From Bradyrhizobium tropiciagri (lineage in GTDB: Bacteria > Pseudomonadota > Alphaproteobacteria > Rhizobiales > Xanthobacteraceae), in the NCBI RefSeq assembly GCF_001189845.1, contig NZ_LFLZ01000076.1, forward strand, positions 1 through 40,170: a stretch of DNA of 40,170 nt. The letters are read 5' to 3'. The notes below the pieces were generated by a model. It worked only from the letters and a program-made list of their open reading frames with translations. It was not told the origin of the DNA and did not search any database. A program made the translations under genes and the position numbers. Of the stretch, positions 16,656-25,341 are shown piece by piece. Positions within the stretch are counted from its first letter, which is position 1. Each line of letters starts with the position of its first letter.

Positions 16656-17248
16656 CGGTCGCGCCAAAACCCGACACCGGCGTTTCAGCGTGGCAATGGC
16701 TTGCGATCGCCGGCGCGCTGCTCGCATTGCAGGCGGCGCTGCTCTATGCGATGGGCCGGTTGCCGATCTGCGCCTGCGGCTACGTCAAGCTCTGGCACGG
16801 CACGGTTCAGAGCTCGGAGAATTCGCAGCACGTCGCCGATTGGTACACGCTGTCGCATGTGGTGCACGGCCTGCTGTTCTACGGCCTGACGTTCCTCGTG
16901 CTGCCGCGGCTCGCCTGGCCGGGGCGGCTGATTGTCGCGATGCTGATCGAGGGCAGCTGGGAGCTCGTCGAAAACTCCAACTGGATCATCGAGCGCTATC
17001 GCGCCGGCACGATCTCGCTCGACTATTACGGCGACACCATCGTCAACTCGGTGTCGGACACGCTCGCGATGGTGTTCGGCTTCCTGCTGGCGCGCAAGCT
17101 GCCGATCTCCGCGACGGTTGCGCTCGGCGTTGTGTTCGAAATCGTGCTGCTGCTTCACATTCGCGACAATCTGACACTGAACATCATCATGCTGATCCAC
17201 CCGTTCGAGGCGATCAGGCAGTGGCAGGCCGGGCCGCCCATCATTTAG
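16652..17248 (+). CDS. DUF2585 (UPF0314) membrane protein
   Basis: 198 residues with four or five hydrophobic segments (about 15-37, 66-86, 88-105, 140-160, 165-180) and a conserved polar signature: CACG with LWHG, then HVVHGLLFYG, and LIEGSWELVENSNWIIERYR followed by DYYGDTIVNSVSD. The acidic E-W-E and D-D motifs in membrane-adjacent loops are family hallmarks, but no function is known. The ATG at 16652 overlaps the acetyltransferase stop. Located between hslV and hslU, as in other Bradyrhizobium-type genomes. Confidence 0.9.
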   Translation: MTVAPKPDTGVSAWQWLAIAGALLALQAALLYAMGRLPICACGYVKLWHGTVQSSENSQHVADWYTLSHVVHGLLFYGLTFLVLPRLAWPGRLIVAMLIEGSWELVENSNWIIERYRAGTISLDYYGDTIVNSVSDTLAMVFGFLLARKLPISATVALGVVFEIVLLLHIRDNLTLNIIMLIHPFEAIRQWQAGPPII

Positions 17249-17295
17249 GGCATGATCTTGCCCGAAAACCGGTACCCACTTTTCCGGATCATGCC
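17249..17295. repeat. Palindromic repeat GGCATGATC...GATCATGCC
   Basis: GGCATGATC (17249-17257) and GATCATGCC (17287-17295) are inverted arms around CCCGAAAACCGGTACCCACTT. It splits the co-directional DUF2585 gene and hslU. Relatives are listed at 11454-11554. Confidence 0.75.
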
Positions 17296-17351
17296 TGGGC
17301 GGCTCTCGACTGCCGCTTGCCGAGACCCCGATTTCAACCTAGCTAGAGCCA

Positions 17352-18656
17352 ATGACTCACTTCTCCCCCCGCGAAATCGTTTCTGAACTTGACCGTTTCA
17401 TCGTCGGCCAGTCCGACGCCAAGCGTGCCGTCTCGATCGCCTTGCGTAACCGCTGGCGGCGGCTGCAGCTCGCCGGTTCCCTGCGCGAGGAGGTTCTGCC
17501 CAAGAACATCCTGATGATCGGGCCGACCGGCGTCGGCAAGACCGAGATCGCGCGGCGGCTGGCCAAGCTCGCGGGCGCCCCGTTCCTCAAGGTCGAGGCC
17601 ACCAAGTTCACCGAGGTCGGCTATGTCGGCCGCGACGTCGAGCAGATCGTCCGCGACCTCGTCGAGGTCGCGATCGCGCAGACCCGCGAGCGCAAGCGCA
17701 AGGACGTCCACGCCCGTGCCCAGCTTGCTGCCGAGGAGCGCGTACTGGACGCGCTGGTCGGCCCCGGATCGAGCCCGGCGACGCGGGAATCGTTCCGCAA
17801 GAAGCTGCGCGCCGGCGAGCTCAACGACAAGGAAATCGAGATCGAGACACAGTCGTCTGGCAGCGGCATGCCGATGTTCGAGATCCCCGGCATGCCCGGC
17901 GCCCAGATGGGCGCGATCTCGCTCGGCGACATCTTCGGCAAGATGGGCGGACGCAGCAAGACCCGCCGCCTGACCGTGGAAGGCTCGCACGAAATCCTCG
18001 TCAACGAGGAATCCGACAAGCTGCTCGACACCGATCAGTTGGTGCAGGAGGCGATCAACGCGGTCGAGAACAACGGCATCGTGTTCCTCGACGAGATCGA
18101 CAAGATCTGCGTGCGCGAGAACCGGGCCGGTGGCGACGTCTCGCGTGAGGGTGTGCAGCGCGATCTGCTGCCGCTGATCGAGGGCACCACGGTCTCGACC
18201 AAGCACGGCGCGGTCAAGACCGACCACATCCTGTTCATCGCCTCGGGCGCGTTCCATATCGCCAAGCCGTCGGACCTGCTGCCGGAGTTGCAGGGCCGCC
18301 TGCCGATCCGCGTCGAGTTGCAGGCGCTGACCCGCGACGACATGCGCCGGATCCTGACCGAGCCGGAGGCGTCGCTGATCAAGCAATATGTCGCGCTGCT
18401 GAAGACCGAGGGTGTCACGCTCGACATCACCGACGGCGCGATCGACGCGCTGGCCGATGTCGCGGTCGCCGTGAACTCCACGGTCGAGAATATCGGCGCG
18501 CGGCGGCTGCAGACCGTGATGGAGCGGGTGCTGGACGAGATCTCCTTCACCGCCCCGGATCGCCACGGCGAGACCATCCAGGTCGACGCCGACTACGTGA
18601 CCAGGCATGTCGGCGACCTCGCCAAGAACGCCGACCTGAGCCGGTTTATTTTGTAG
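17352..18656 (+). CDS. hslU: ATP-dependent protease ATPase subunit HslU
   Basis: A 434-residue AAA+ unfoldase of the HslUV complex. Walker A GPTGVGKT at 57-64, pore motif GYVG at 90-93, the family-specific I domain (about 105-240, with a methionine/glycine-rich stretch), Walker B GIVFLDEIDK, sensor 1 and arginine-finger segments in HILFIASGAFH and PELQGRLPIR, and the C-terminal peptide SRFIL that docks into HslV. Length and start are canonical. A 103-bp repeat-bearing gap precedes it. Confidence 0.96.
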   Translation: MTHFSPREIVSELDRFIVGQSDAKRAVSIALRNRWRRLQLAGSLREEVLPKNILMIGPTGVGKTEIARRLAKLAGAPFLKVEATKFTEVGYVGRDVEQIVRDLVEVAIAQTRERKRKDVHARAQLAAEERVLDALVGPGSSPATRESFRKKLRAGELNDKEIEIETQSSGSGMPMFEIPGMPGAQMGAISLGDIFGKMGGRSKTRRLTVEGSHEILVNEESDKLLDTDQLVQEAINAVENNGIVFLDEIDKICVRENRAGGDVSREGVQRDLLPLIEGTTVSTKHGAVKTDHILFIASGAFHIAKPSDLLPELQGRLPIRVELQALTRDDMRRILTEPEASLIKQYVALLKTEGVTLDITDGAIDALADVAVAVNSTVENIGARRLQTVMERVLDEISFTAPDRHGETIQVDADYVTRHVGDLAKNADLSRFIL

Positions 18657-18672
18657 GCGATCCAGCTAAAAC

Positions 18673-18838
18673 TGTCGTCCCATGCGAAAGCAGGGACCCA
18701 TAACCACCGGCGCCCATTGTTGAAGAAAGCTGCAGCACCAGTCTTGGTCAAACGCCGGCCTGTGGTTATGGGTCCCGGGTCGCGCTTCCGCCTTCGCTCG
18801 TTGAGCTACGGCGGACAAGTCGCTTGGCCGGGACGACA
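18673..18838. repeat. Long palindromic repeat with terminal inverted arms
   Basis: Terminal arms TGTCGTCCC (18673-18681) and GGGACGACA (18830-18838). A perfect 15-bp internal inverted repeat GGGACCCATAACCAC/GTGGTTATGGGTCCC lies at 18693-18707 and 18762-18776. The right arm ends directly at the ATG of the next gene. No transposase is present, so this is a non-autonomous dispersed element. Confidence 0.8.
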
Positions 18839-19968
18839 ATGAGCTTTAACCCAGCGTGGTGGCAAAACCCCTGGCGCTTGATGCTGGCCGTCAACGCGGC
18901 CGTGCTGGTCGGGGTGTTCCTGCACAAGATCGCGCTGCCGCCGTTCGTCCCCTACATCCACCTCTTGCTCGACTATCACTACGCTTCACCAAGCGCGCGC
19001 TGGTCGGCGCCATCGTGTCGCTGTTCACCGACAAGGTGCCGGTGTGGCTGGTGTTCGCGCTGGCCGGCGCGATCTGGCTGCTCACGCTCGGTCTGTTCGT
19101 CAAACTATTCCGTCGGACATTCGGCTTCGACGATACGCATTGGCCGCTGTTCGTCTTCATCGCGGGATCGCCGTTCTTCCTTAAGAACTTCATGCACACG
19201 CTCGGCCATTTCGACATCTATGGCTGTGCGTTGACGATCCTGCTGCTGCTGATCCCGGCGCGCTCGATTGTGTACGTTCTGATCGCGGCGCTGTTCGCGA
19301 TCGCGCTGATCCTGGTCCACCACATCTTCGTCCTGATGTATGTGCCGACCATCGCGGCAATCGTCGTGCTGCGCTTCTATCTGATGCAGGGCGCGACGCC
19401 GCGAAACATCGCCGTTGGACTAGCGGCGCTCGCCGCGGTCAGCATCCTGTTCCTGGTCGCGCAGTTCGAAGGCACGGTCGACGTGCCCTATGACGAATTC
19501 ATCCGTCACCTGCAAAGCCGGATGGCCGATCCGTCCCGCACCGATCTGCTTCAGTTCGGCTACATCTGGTACCAGCCGTTATCGAAGGAGTTCGCCGACA
19601 CCTGGGCGCGGATGCCCTCGAACATCCTCGGCGTGCCGGTGTTCGCGCTATTGATCTGGTTGCACACGCCGCTGTGGCGCTATTTCGCGCGGCTGATCGG
19701 CGCACTGGCAAGCGAGCTGCATCGCCGGATCGTGCTTGCCGCGCTCGTCATGATCAGCGCCGGTTATTTCGTGATGTTCGTGACCGTGTTCGATTATTCG
19801 CGCTGGATCTCGAACTGGGCGGTCTGCATGTTCCTGATGCTGCACGCAGTGAAGACGCTGCCGGCGTCGAAGGATGTGCCTGTGATCCCCGCGGACGACC
19901 GCAAGACAACGGTTCTCGGCTGGATCGTCACGCTGATCCCGCGCGTCGGGATCGTGCGGCCATTCTGA
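18839..19968 (+). pseudogene. Polytopic membrane protein of unknown function, broken by a one-base deletion
   Basis: The first frame (MSFNPAWWQNPWRLMLAVNAAV through LLLDYHY) and the second frame (FTKRALVGAIVSLFTDKVPVWL onward) are clearly one protein. At 18982-18985 TACGCTTC stands where TACGGCTTC would give DYHYGFTKR. With that base restored it is 376 residues with about eight to nine membrane segments, including a long hydrophobic run from IYGCALTILLLLIPARSIVYVLIAALFAIAL to RFYLMQG. I do not recognise a family; the charged loop between two membrane blocks (DVPYDEFIRHLQSRM) may be extracytoplasmic. It starts immediately after a repeat element and has no clear ribosome binding site. Confidence 0.75.
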
Positions 19969-19977
19969 TCTTCCGGA

Positions 19978-20574
19978 TCATGCTCGGCGCGCGCGCCGGA
20001 CGCGGACATAAAGCGCGCCCTCGCCGCCATGGCCGATATGAGCCTCCTCGAAGCCGACGACCAGCGAGCGGAATTCCGGCAGGCTGAGCCATTCCGGCAC
20101 CTGGCGGCGCAGCACGCCGCGCTCGGACTCGAGACCACCGACCTTGCCCTTGCCGGTGATGACGAGCACGAAGGTGAGCCCGTCAGAGTGCGCGCGCTGC
20201 AGGAAGGTGAACAGCACGCGATGCGCGCGCATCTGGGTCATGCCGTGCAGATCGAGCCGCGCGTCGATCTCCTGCCGGCCGCGCGACAGCTTTGCACGGT
20301 CGCGGCGGCCGATCGGCGCCAGCGGCGGCACATGCGGACGCGGCAGCGGCGCGGCCTTGACCGACGTCACCGGCTTGACCGGGATCGGTTTGCCTGCGGC
20401 GTGCGGAATAGCGGGGTCAGAGGCACCGGCATGGCCTTTCGGTGCGGCCGGTTTCTTGCGCAGCGGCTTGACCTGTTTCGCCACGCTCTCCCACAGCGCA
20501 CGCTCCTCCTCGCTCAGCGCGCGCTTGCGCCGCGACGGAGCGGATAGATCAGGGATCGGCGCGGGTCGTTTCAT
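19978..20574 (-). CDS. Smr/MutS2-C-terminal domain protein
   Basis: 198 residues: a variable, proline- and lysine-rich N-terminal half, then a Smr domain with LDLHG at 107-111 and TGKG at 140-143, the two signature motifs, followed by VPEWLSLPEFRSLVVGF and a basic C-terminus. Stand-alone Smr proteins are predicted nucleases acting on branched DNA or on RNA during ribosome collision; which applies here is not known. The start overlaps the mltA stop by 4 bp (ATGA), so it is co-expressed with the transglycosylase. Confidence 0.9.
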   Translation of the reverse strand: MKRPAPIPDLSAPSRRKRALSEEERALWESVAKQVKPLRKKPAAPKGHAGASDPAIPHAAGKPIPVKPVTSVKAAPLPRPHVPPLAPIGRRDRAKLSRGRQEIDARLDLHGMTQMRAHRVLFTFLQRAHSDGLTFVLVITGKGKVGGLESERGVLRRQVPEWLSLPEFRSLVVGFEEAHIGHGGEGALYVRVRRARRA

Positions 20575-22190
20575 TGCTCGCGGTGATGGCGATAGCGCCT
20601 GTAGCGCCGCTTCTCCGGTTGCTGCGGAATGTCGGGCCGGGCGACCGGCAACGGCACCGGTTCTGCCACAGGTGCGGCCTGCGCGACAGGGGTCGTCGCC
20701 GGAGCAGCGGCAGGTGCCGCATCCTTCGCGGCCGGGCTCTTGGCAGCGCTCCTGGCAGCGTCCTTGCTGCCGGCCTTGGCGACCGTCGCCGTCGGCACAT
20801 CAGCGGGCTTCGCCGCCGCCTTGTCCTGTGCCGGATCGGTCTGCGGAAACAGCTTCGCGATTTTGGCCGATGGGCGCTCGTCAGGGATCGGCAGCTTGTG
20901 GCCGCGTGCCACGGGATCGAGTCCCTTCGGGACCAGCATCACGAATTGCATATTGTGCCGCAGCCGGCCCGAGACCTTTCCGGCGTCGGCGCCGGCGCCG
21001 AAATAGAGATCGGCGCGCGCCGGGCCGACGATCGCCGATCCCGTGTCCTGCGCGATCATCAGCCGGTGGAACGGCGTCTTCGACTGCTCGGATTCGATCG
21101 GCAACTGGCCTGCGATGAAGAACGGCGTGCCATAGACATGCAGCGCCTTGTCGACCGCGATCGAGCGGCCGGGCGTTAGCGGCACCCCCTGCGCGCCGAC
21201 CGCTTCGTCCTTGTCCGACAGCGGCACCTCGCGGAAGAACACGTAGGCGCGGTTCTGCCGCCGCACCTCGTTGGCGCCGTCAGGGTTCTGCTCCATCCAC
21301 TCCCTGATCTTCTGCATCGACATCTGATCCCTCGGGATGATGCCGCGGTCGATCAGGACGCGCCCGACCGCCGTATAGGGATAGCCATTATGCGCATCGT
21401 AATTGATGCGCAGCGTTGTGCCGTCGTCGAGCTTGATCCGCGCCGAGCCCTGGATCTGCGCGAACAACAGATCGGTCTGGCTCTTCAGCCAGCAGATCTC
21501 GAGCCCGCGGCCGGCGATCGCGCCGTCCTCGATCTGGGCGCGGTCGTAATAGGGCACGAGCTTGCGCCGGCCGATCTTGCGATACACCGGACCGCTGTTG
21601 GGCAGGCCGACCGACGCCTGCGTCTTGCCGCGCACGAACAGGTTGGACGGCCGACGGTAGACCGGAACGTTGTAGACGTCGGTCTGCGTCTTCGAGCCGT
21701 CCAGCACCGGCTCGTAATAGCCGGTGACGAAGCCGGCATCCTCGCCGAGCCGCGAGATGCGCAGCGGCACGAAGTTCTGCTCGAAGAATTCCTTCGCTTT
21801 GGTGCCGTCGCCGAGATCGAGCCCCTTGGCGATCCGGCAGGGATCGCGCAGCGAGCTGCCGAGCGCTTTCGACTCCGCGGGCGCACCCTGCTGGGCCGCG
21901 ATCGGCTTGCAGCTGGTGCGAAACGCCTTGTAGGCCGCGAGATGATCGTCGTCGCCCCAGCCGGCGACATTGGCCCAGGCGAGCGGCTCATATTGGCTGC
22001 CGTTGACCTGCAGCGGCAATTCCAGATTGGGATACGGGATCGGGTGGGTATGCTCGTGCCGAGGCGGCGAGTGCCGGCTCGACCTGTAGCGCGCGGCAAT
22101 CGCCGCGGTGGAACACACAACCGCAAGCGCGCAGCACGCGATCGCGAGGCGCCCGTAGCTGAGATGTTTAGTGAGCGCTTCCAGTGCCAA
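20571..22190 (-). CDS. mltA: Membrane-bound lytic murein transglycosylase A (MltA)
   Basis: About 539 residues from the TTG at 22190; a TTG at 22259 would extend it by 23 residues but overlaps the upstream gene by 92 bp, so I prefer the shorter form. A single N-terminal anchor (IACCALAVVCSTAAIAARY), then the MltA barrel (GYYEPVLDGS, VYRRPSNLF, LFAQIQGSARIKLDDGT, YDAHNGYPYTAVGR) and the 3D domain with the catalytic Asp in AQDTGSAIVGPARADLYFG. MltA cleaves glycan strands to 1,6-anhydro-muropeptides during wall turnover. The last ~110 residues are an Ala/Pro/Lys-rich low-complexity tail absent from E. coli MltA. Confidence 0.92.
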   Translation of the reverse strand: MALEALTKHLSYGRLAIACCALAVVCSTAAIAARYRSSRHSPPRHEHTHPIPYPNLELPLQVNGSQYEPLAWANVAGWGDDDHLAAYKAFRTSCKPIAAQQGAPAESKALGSSLRDPCRIAKGLDLGDGTKAKEFFEQNFVPLRISRLGEDAGFVTGYYEPVLDGSKTQTDVYNVPVYRRPSNLFVRGKTQASVGLPNSGPVYRKIGRRKLVPYYDRAQIEDGAIAGRGLEICWLKSQTDLLFAQIQGSARIKLDDGTTLRINYDAHNGYPYTAVGRVLIDRGIIPRDQMSMQKIREWMEQNPDGANEVRRQNRAYVFFREVPLSDKDEAVGAQGVPLTPGRSIAVDKALHVYGTPFFIAGQLPIESEQSKTPFHRLMIAQDTGSAIVGPARADLYFGAGADAGKVSGRLRHNMQFVMLVPKGLDPVARGHKLPIPDERPSAKIAKLFPQTDPAQDKAAAKPADVPTATVAKAGSKDAARSAAKSPAAKDAAPAAAPATTPVAQAAPVAEPVPLPVARPDIPQQPEKRRYRRYRHHREQ

Positions 22191-22872
22191 CCAGCTTCCA
22201 ATTCGGATCGCGGGAAGTCGAGTCGCGGGCGAATGTCCAGATGTCGGTGATGTCGGCAACCTTGTCCGGGCTGCCGTCGACGATGGTTCCCGCCTTGTCG
22301 CGGGTGACCGAGATCATCTGCGACACGAATCGGACGGTCAGCTGGGTCGAGCGATCGCGCGTCTCCGCGCTGACGATCTCGGCCTTGTCGATCGAGACGA
22401 ACCGCGTCTCGGTTTTCTGCTCGTGCTTCTCGCGATCCTTGATCGCGGCCTCGAAGCTCTCATAGACTTCGGTGGACAGCAGGTCGCGCAGCGCGCGGCG
22501 ATCGCCATTGGCGAAGGCGAGCACGATCATTTCATAGGCCGAGCGGGCGCCTGAGAGGAAATGCCGCGGATCGAACGAGGAATCCTGGGCGGCGACCGAG
22601 TCGAGACCCTGCGCCAGCGGCGTGCCGGGTTCGGCGATACCCTTCCAGCGTTCGGTCGGCTCGACGGGCTCGGTAGGCGCGGCCGGAGCCGGCTGATCGA
22701 TCACCGATCCCGGGATCGGCACGACGTTGTTATCCTGGCCGCGCTGCAGGACGTTGGGTGCTGCACGATCATACGGCGGCCGCTCGCTTCCCGTGCGCTG
22801 TCCGAGAACGCTGCGCAGGCGCAGGAAGATAAACACGGCCAGCGCCAGGAAGATGATGGTGTAGATATCCAC
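22168..22872 (-). CDS. Tim44/TimA family membrane-associated adaptor
   Basis: 234 residues with one N-terminal transmembrane segment (MDIYTIIFLALAVFIFLRL), a variable linker, then a Tim44-like domain (FLSGARSAYEMIVLAFANGDRRALRDLLSTEVYESFEAAI, ending DIWTFARDS...NWKLVGTG). Such proteins are bacterial relatives of the mitochondrial import motor tether; their bacterial job is thought to be scaffolding at the inner membrane. It starts the minus-strand Tim44-mltA-Smr cluster and diverges from secB, a neighbourhood conserved in alphaproteobacteria. Confidence 0.9.
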   Translation of the reverse strand: MDIYTIIFLALAVFIFLRLRSVLGQRTGSERPPYDRAAPNVLQRGQDNNVVPIPGSVIDQPAPAAPTEPVEPTERWKGIAEPGTPLAQGLDSVAAQDSSFDPRHFLSGARSAYEMIVLAFANGDRRALRDLLSTEVYESFEAAIKDREKHEQKTETRFVSIDKAEIVSAETRDRSTQLTVRFVSQMISVTRDKAGTIVDGSPDKVADITDIWTFARDSTSRDPNWKLVGTGSAH

Positions 22873-23293
22873 GTCGGGTTCGCTTTCTGGTCTCTGCCGG
22901 CAACGGGCCGGGCATCAAAGCGTTCCCGGTCGGGGAACGGCAGAGATTACATCACCGATTTAGTCCGCAGCATGTAGGCACGAAACTATGCCCGGCCAAT
23001 GGCGCTTTTTGGCACGGGCAAGTGTAGCGCGTTTTAACCCCGGGGGGAAACCCGTTCCTTTCAGGAAATCGCGCATCTTCAATAATTTAGGAAGCCGTTA
23101 AGAGATTGGGCAGAGTTGCGCTCGCGCGCCTTTCGCCGCAGATTTGGCAGCAAGGCCCAAGGGCGCGCGCGCTCGTCGTCCTTGTGGACCGCGCCGGGCC
23201 TATGATAGCCACACGCCCGGCATCGGCATTTCCAAACCTTAACGCGTGCCGTCGGACATCCTGTCCATCGAGCGCTGCTCCAGGAGACATTTC
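22873..23293. other. 421-bp divergent intergenic region (Tim44-like/secB)
   Basis: No gene or named repeat is visible. Several short inverted repeats occur, for example TTCC/GGAA around 23055-23067. It must hold promoters for both divergent genes, but I could not place them with confidence. Some related genomes carry fxsA in this place; I see no trace of it in six frames. Confidence 0.5.
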
Positions 23294-23782
23294 ATGACCA
23301 ATGGCAACGGCGCCCCCGTCGAACAGCCCGCTCCCCAGCTCAACGTGCTGGCGCAGTACACCAAGGACCTGTCGTTCGAGAACCCGAACGCACCGGCCTC
23401 GCTCGGCCAGCAGCAACAGCAGCCGGCGATCAACATCCAGATCAATGTCGGCGCCAACAACCTGTCCGAGAACGAGTACGAGGTGGTCCTCTCGATCGAG
23501 GGCAAGGCCGAGACCGGCGGCAAGGTGATGTTCAGCTTCGATCTCGCCTATGCCGGCGTCTTCCGGATCGTGAACGTGCCGAAGGAGAACCTGCACCCCC
23601 TGGTCATGATCGAGTGCCCGCGGCTGCTGTTCCCGTTCGCCCGCGAGATCGTCGCGACCTCGGTGCGCGACGGCGGCTTCCCGCCCTTGCTGCTCGACCC
23701 CGTCGACTTCGTCGGTCTCTACCGTCAGAACATGGAACGCCAGGCAGCCGCCCAGGCCGCATCCGGCGCCAAGCCGAGCTGA
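23294..23782 (+). CDS. secB: Protein-export chaperone SecB
   Basis: A 162-residue tetrameric chaperone that holds preproteins unfolded and delivers them to SecA. Recognised by PQLNVLAQYTKDLSFENPNAP, INIQINVGANNLS, YEVVLSIEGKAE and PFAREIVATSVRDGGFPPLLLDPVDFV. The ATG at 23294 follows CAGGAGAC; an upstream start at 23246 has no support. The Gln/Ala-rich C-terminus is typical. Converges on dnaQ across a palindromic repeat. Confidence 0.96.
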   Translation: MTNGNGAPVEQPAPQLNVLAQYTKDLSFENPNAPASLGQQQQQPAINIQINVGANNLSENEYEVVLSIEGKAETGGKVMFSFDLAYAGVFRIVNVPKENLHPLVMIECPRLLFPFAREIVATSVRDGGFPPLLLDPVDFVGLYRQNMERQAAAQAASGAKPS

Positions 23783-23820
23783 TTTCTAGGATCGAGAAAT
23801 AACACTCGGGGAAGTGCAAT

Positions 23821-23927
23821 CCGTCATCCTGAGGAGCCCGCGCTTGCGGGCGTCTCGAAGGATCGACGGCCCCGCTGGTGGCCGTGCATCCTTCGAGGCT
23901 CGCTCCGCTCGCGCCTCAGGATGACGG
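23821..23927. repeat. Palindromic repeat, CCGTCATCCTGAGG...CCTCAGGATGACGG
   Basis: Perfect 14-bp outer arms at 23821-23834 and 23914-23927, with inner arms TCGAAGGAT/ATCCTTCGA. A common dispersed element of this genus. It sits between the convergent secB and dnaQ genes, where it may also act as a bidirectional terminator. Confidence 0.8.
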
Positions 23928-23945
23928 TTATGGAGTGATCAGGGC

Positions 23946-24668
23946 TCAAGCCGCCGGGGCTGCAGCGGGTGCTGGCGGCGGCAAATAATCGTTCCAGATC
24001 GGCTTGTCGCCGAGCGTCGCGATGAAGGCCCGGTGGGCTTCCCGGTCCACCTCGCTGACCCGCGCCACAAGCGGGGTCTCGCGCTGCCGCCGCGGCGAAT
24101 CGCCATAGCCGCCTGCCCGCGCATCCGACGTTTCCGACGCCAGGATGAGCTGCGACTGCCGCGCCCCGATCAGGTCGATATAGACCTCGGCCAGCAGCTC
24201 GGCGTCGAGCAAGGCGCCGTGCTTGGTGCGGCGGGAATTGTCGATCTGATAGCGCGAGCAGAGATCGTCGAGCCGGTTCGACACGCCGGGATGCTTGCGC
24301 CGCGCCAGCAGCAGCGTATCGACCAGGCGATCCTTGGGGATCGCCTTCCGCTTGATGCGGTCGAGCTCGGCGTTGATGAAGCTGATGTCGAAGGACGCGT
24401 TGTGGATCACCAGCGGCGTATCGCCGATGAAGGCCAGGAACTCGTCGACGACTTCGGTGAACAGCGGCTTGGAAGCCAGGAACTCGGTCGACAGGCCATG
24501 CACCGCGAACGCTTCCGCCGGCATGTCGCGTTCGGGATTGATGTAGACATGGTAGGTCTGCCCGGTCGGCATGCGGTTGAAGATCTCGACGCAGCCGATC
24601 TCGACCAGCCGGTCGCCGCGCAGCGGATCGAGGCCAGTGGTTTCAGTATCGAGAACGATTTCGCGCAT
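23946..24668 (-). CDS. dnaQ: DNA polymerase III epsilon subunit (proofreading exonuclease)
   Basis: A 240-residue DEDDh 3'-5' exonuclease. Exo I is VLDTETTGLDP (Asp7, Glu9), Exo II is VIHNASFDISFIN, and Exo III is TKHGALLDAELLAEVY with the catalytic His and Asp. The C-terminus beyond residue 180 is a flexible Arg/Pro-rich linker toward the polymerase-binding end. The next gene, coaE, lies 29 bp upstream on the same strand. Confidence 0.95.
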   Translation of the reverse strand: MREIVLDTETTGLDPLRGDRLVEIGCVEIFNRMPTGQTYHVYINPERDMPAEAFAVHGLSTEFLASKPLFTEVVDEFLAFIGDTPLVIHNASFDISFINAELDRIKRKAIPKDRLVDTLLLARRKHPGVSNRLDDLCSRYQIDNSRRTKHGALLDAELLAEVYIDLIGARQSQLILASETSDARAGGYGDSPRRQRETPLVARVSEVDREAHRAFIATLGDKPIWNDYLPPPAPAAAPAA

Positions 24669-24697
24669 GACGTGGAGATATCCGGAACGCGGGCGAA

Positions 24698-25297
24698 TCA
24701 GGCCCGCCGCTGCGGCATCTTAACAACCTCGGCCAGAATGTCGCGAATGCGCGCCCGCACTGGATCAAGCCCGTGCGAGGTATCCACTATGAAATCGGCG
24801 CGCTTGCGCTTCTCGGCGTCCGGCATCTGCTTGGCGATGATGGCATCTAGCTTGGCGGCATCCATGGTGCCGCGCGCCAGCACGCGCTCGCGCTGCAGTT
24901 CCGGCGAGGTGGTGACGACGACGACCGCATCGACGCGCTTCTCGCCGCCGGTCTCGAACAGCAGCGGTATGTCGAGCACGACGATGGGCGCGCCGGCGGC
25001 CTCTGCATCGGCGAAGAATTTCTGGCGCGATGCGCCGAGCATCGGATGCACGATCTGCTCGAGCTGTTTTATCGCCACCGGGTCTTGCACCACGCGTGCC
25101 GAAAGTTTCGCGCGGTCGACCTTGCCGCCGGCGGTGGTGCCGGGAAAGGCGGCCTCGATCGGCGGCGCGGCTTCGCCTTCGTAGAGTTGATGCACGGCCG
25201 CATCGGCGTCGTACACCGGCACGCCGGCCTCCATGAACAGTTTGGCCGTGGTGGATTTCCCCATCCCGATCGAGCCGGTCAGTCCCAGTATCAGCAT
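24698..25297 (-). CDS. coaE: Dephospho-CoA kinase
   Basis: A 199-residue P-loop kinase that adds the 3'-phosphate in the last step of CoA synthesis. Walker A GSIGMGKS at residues 8-15, then VPVYDADAAVH, LDIPLLFETGGEKRVDAVVVV, and RADFIVDTS near the C-terminus. Between coaE and maf there are only 44 bp; in several other alphaproteobacteria aroE occupies this spot. It may be translated together with dnaQ. Confidence 0.95.
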   Translation of the reverse strand: MLILGLTGSIGMGKSTTAKLFMEAGVPVYDADAAVHQLYEGEAAPPIEAAFPGTTAGGKVDRAKLSARVVQDPVAIKQLEQIVHPMLGASRQKFFADAEAAGAPIVVLDIPLLFETGGEKRVDAVVVVTTSPELQRERVLARGTMDAAKLDAIIAKQMPDAEKRKRADFIVDTSHGLDPVRARIRDILAEVVKMPQRRA

Positions 25298-25341
25298 TTG
25301 GTCAACATCGGTTCAGTATCTCGTCGCCACGCCTTGGCATC

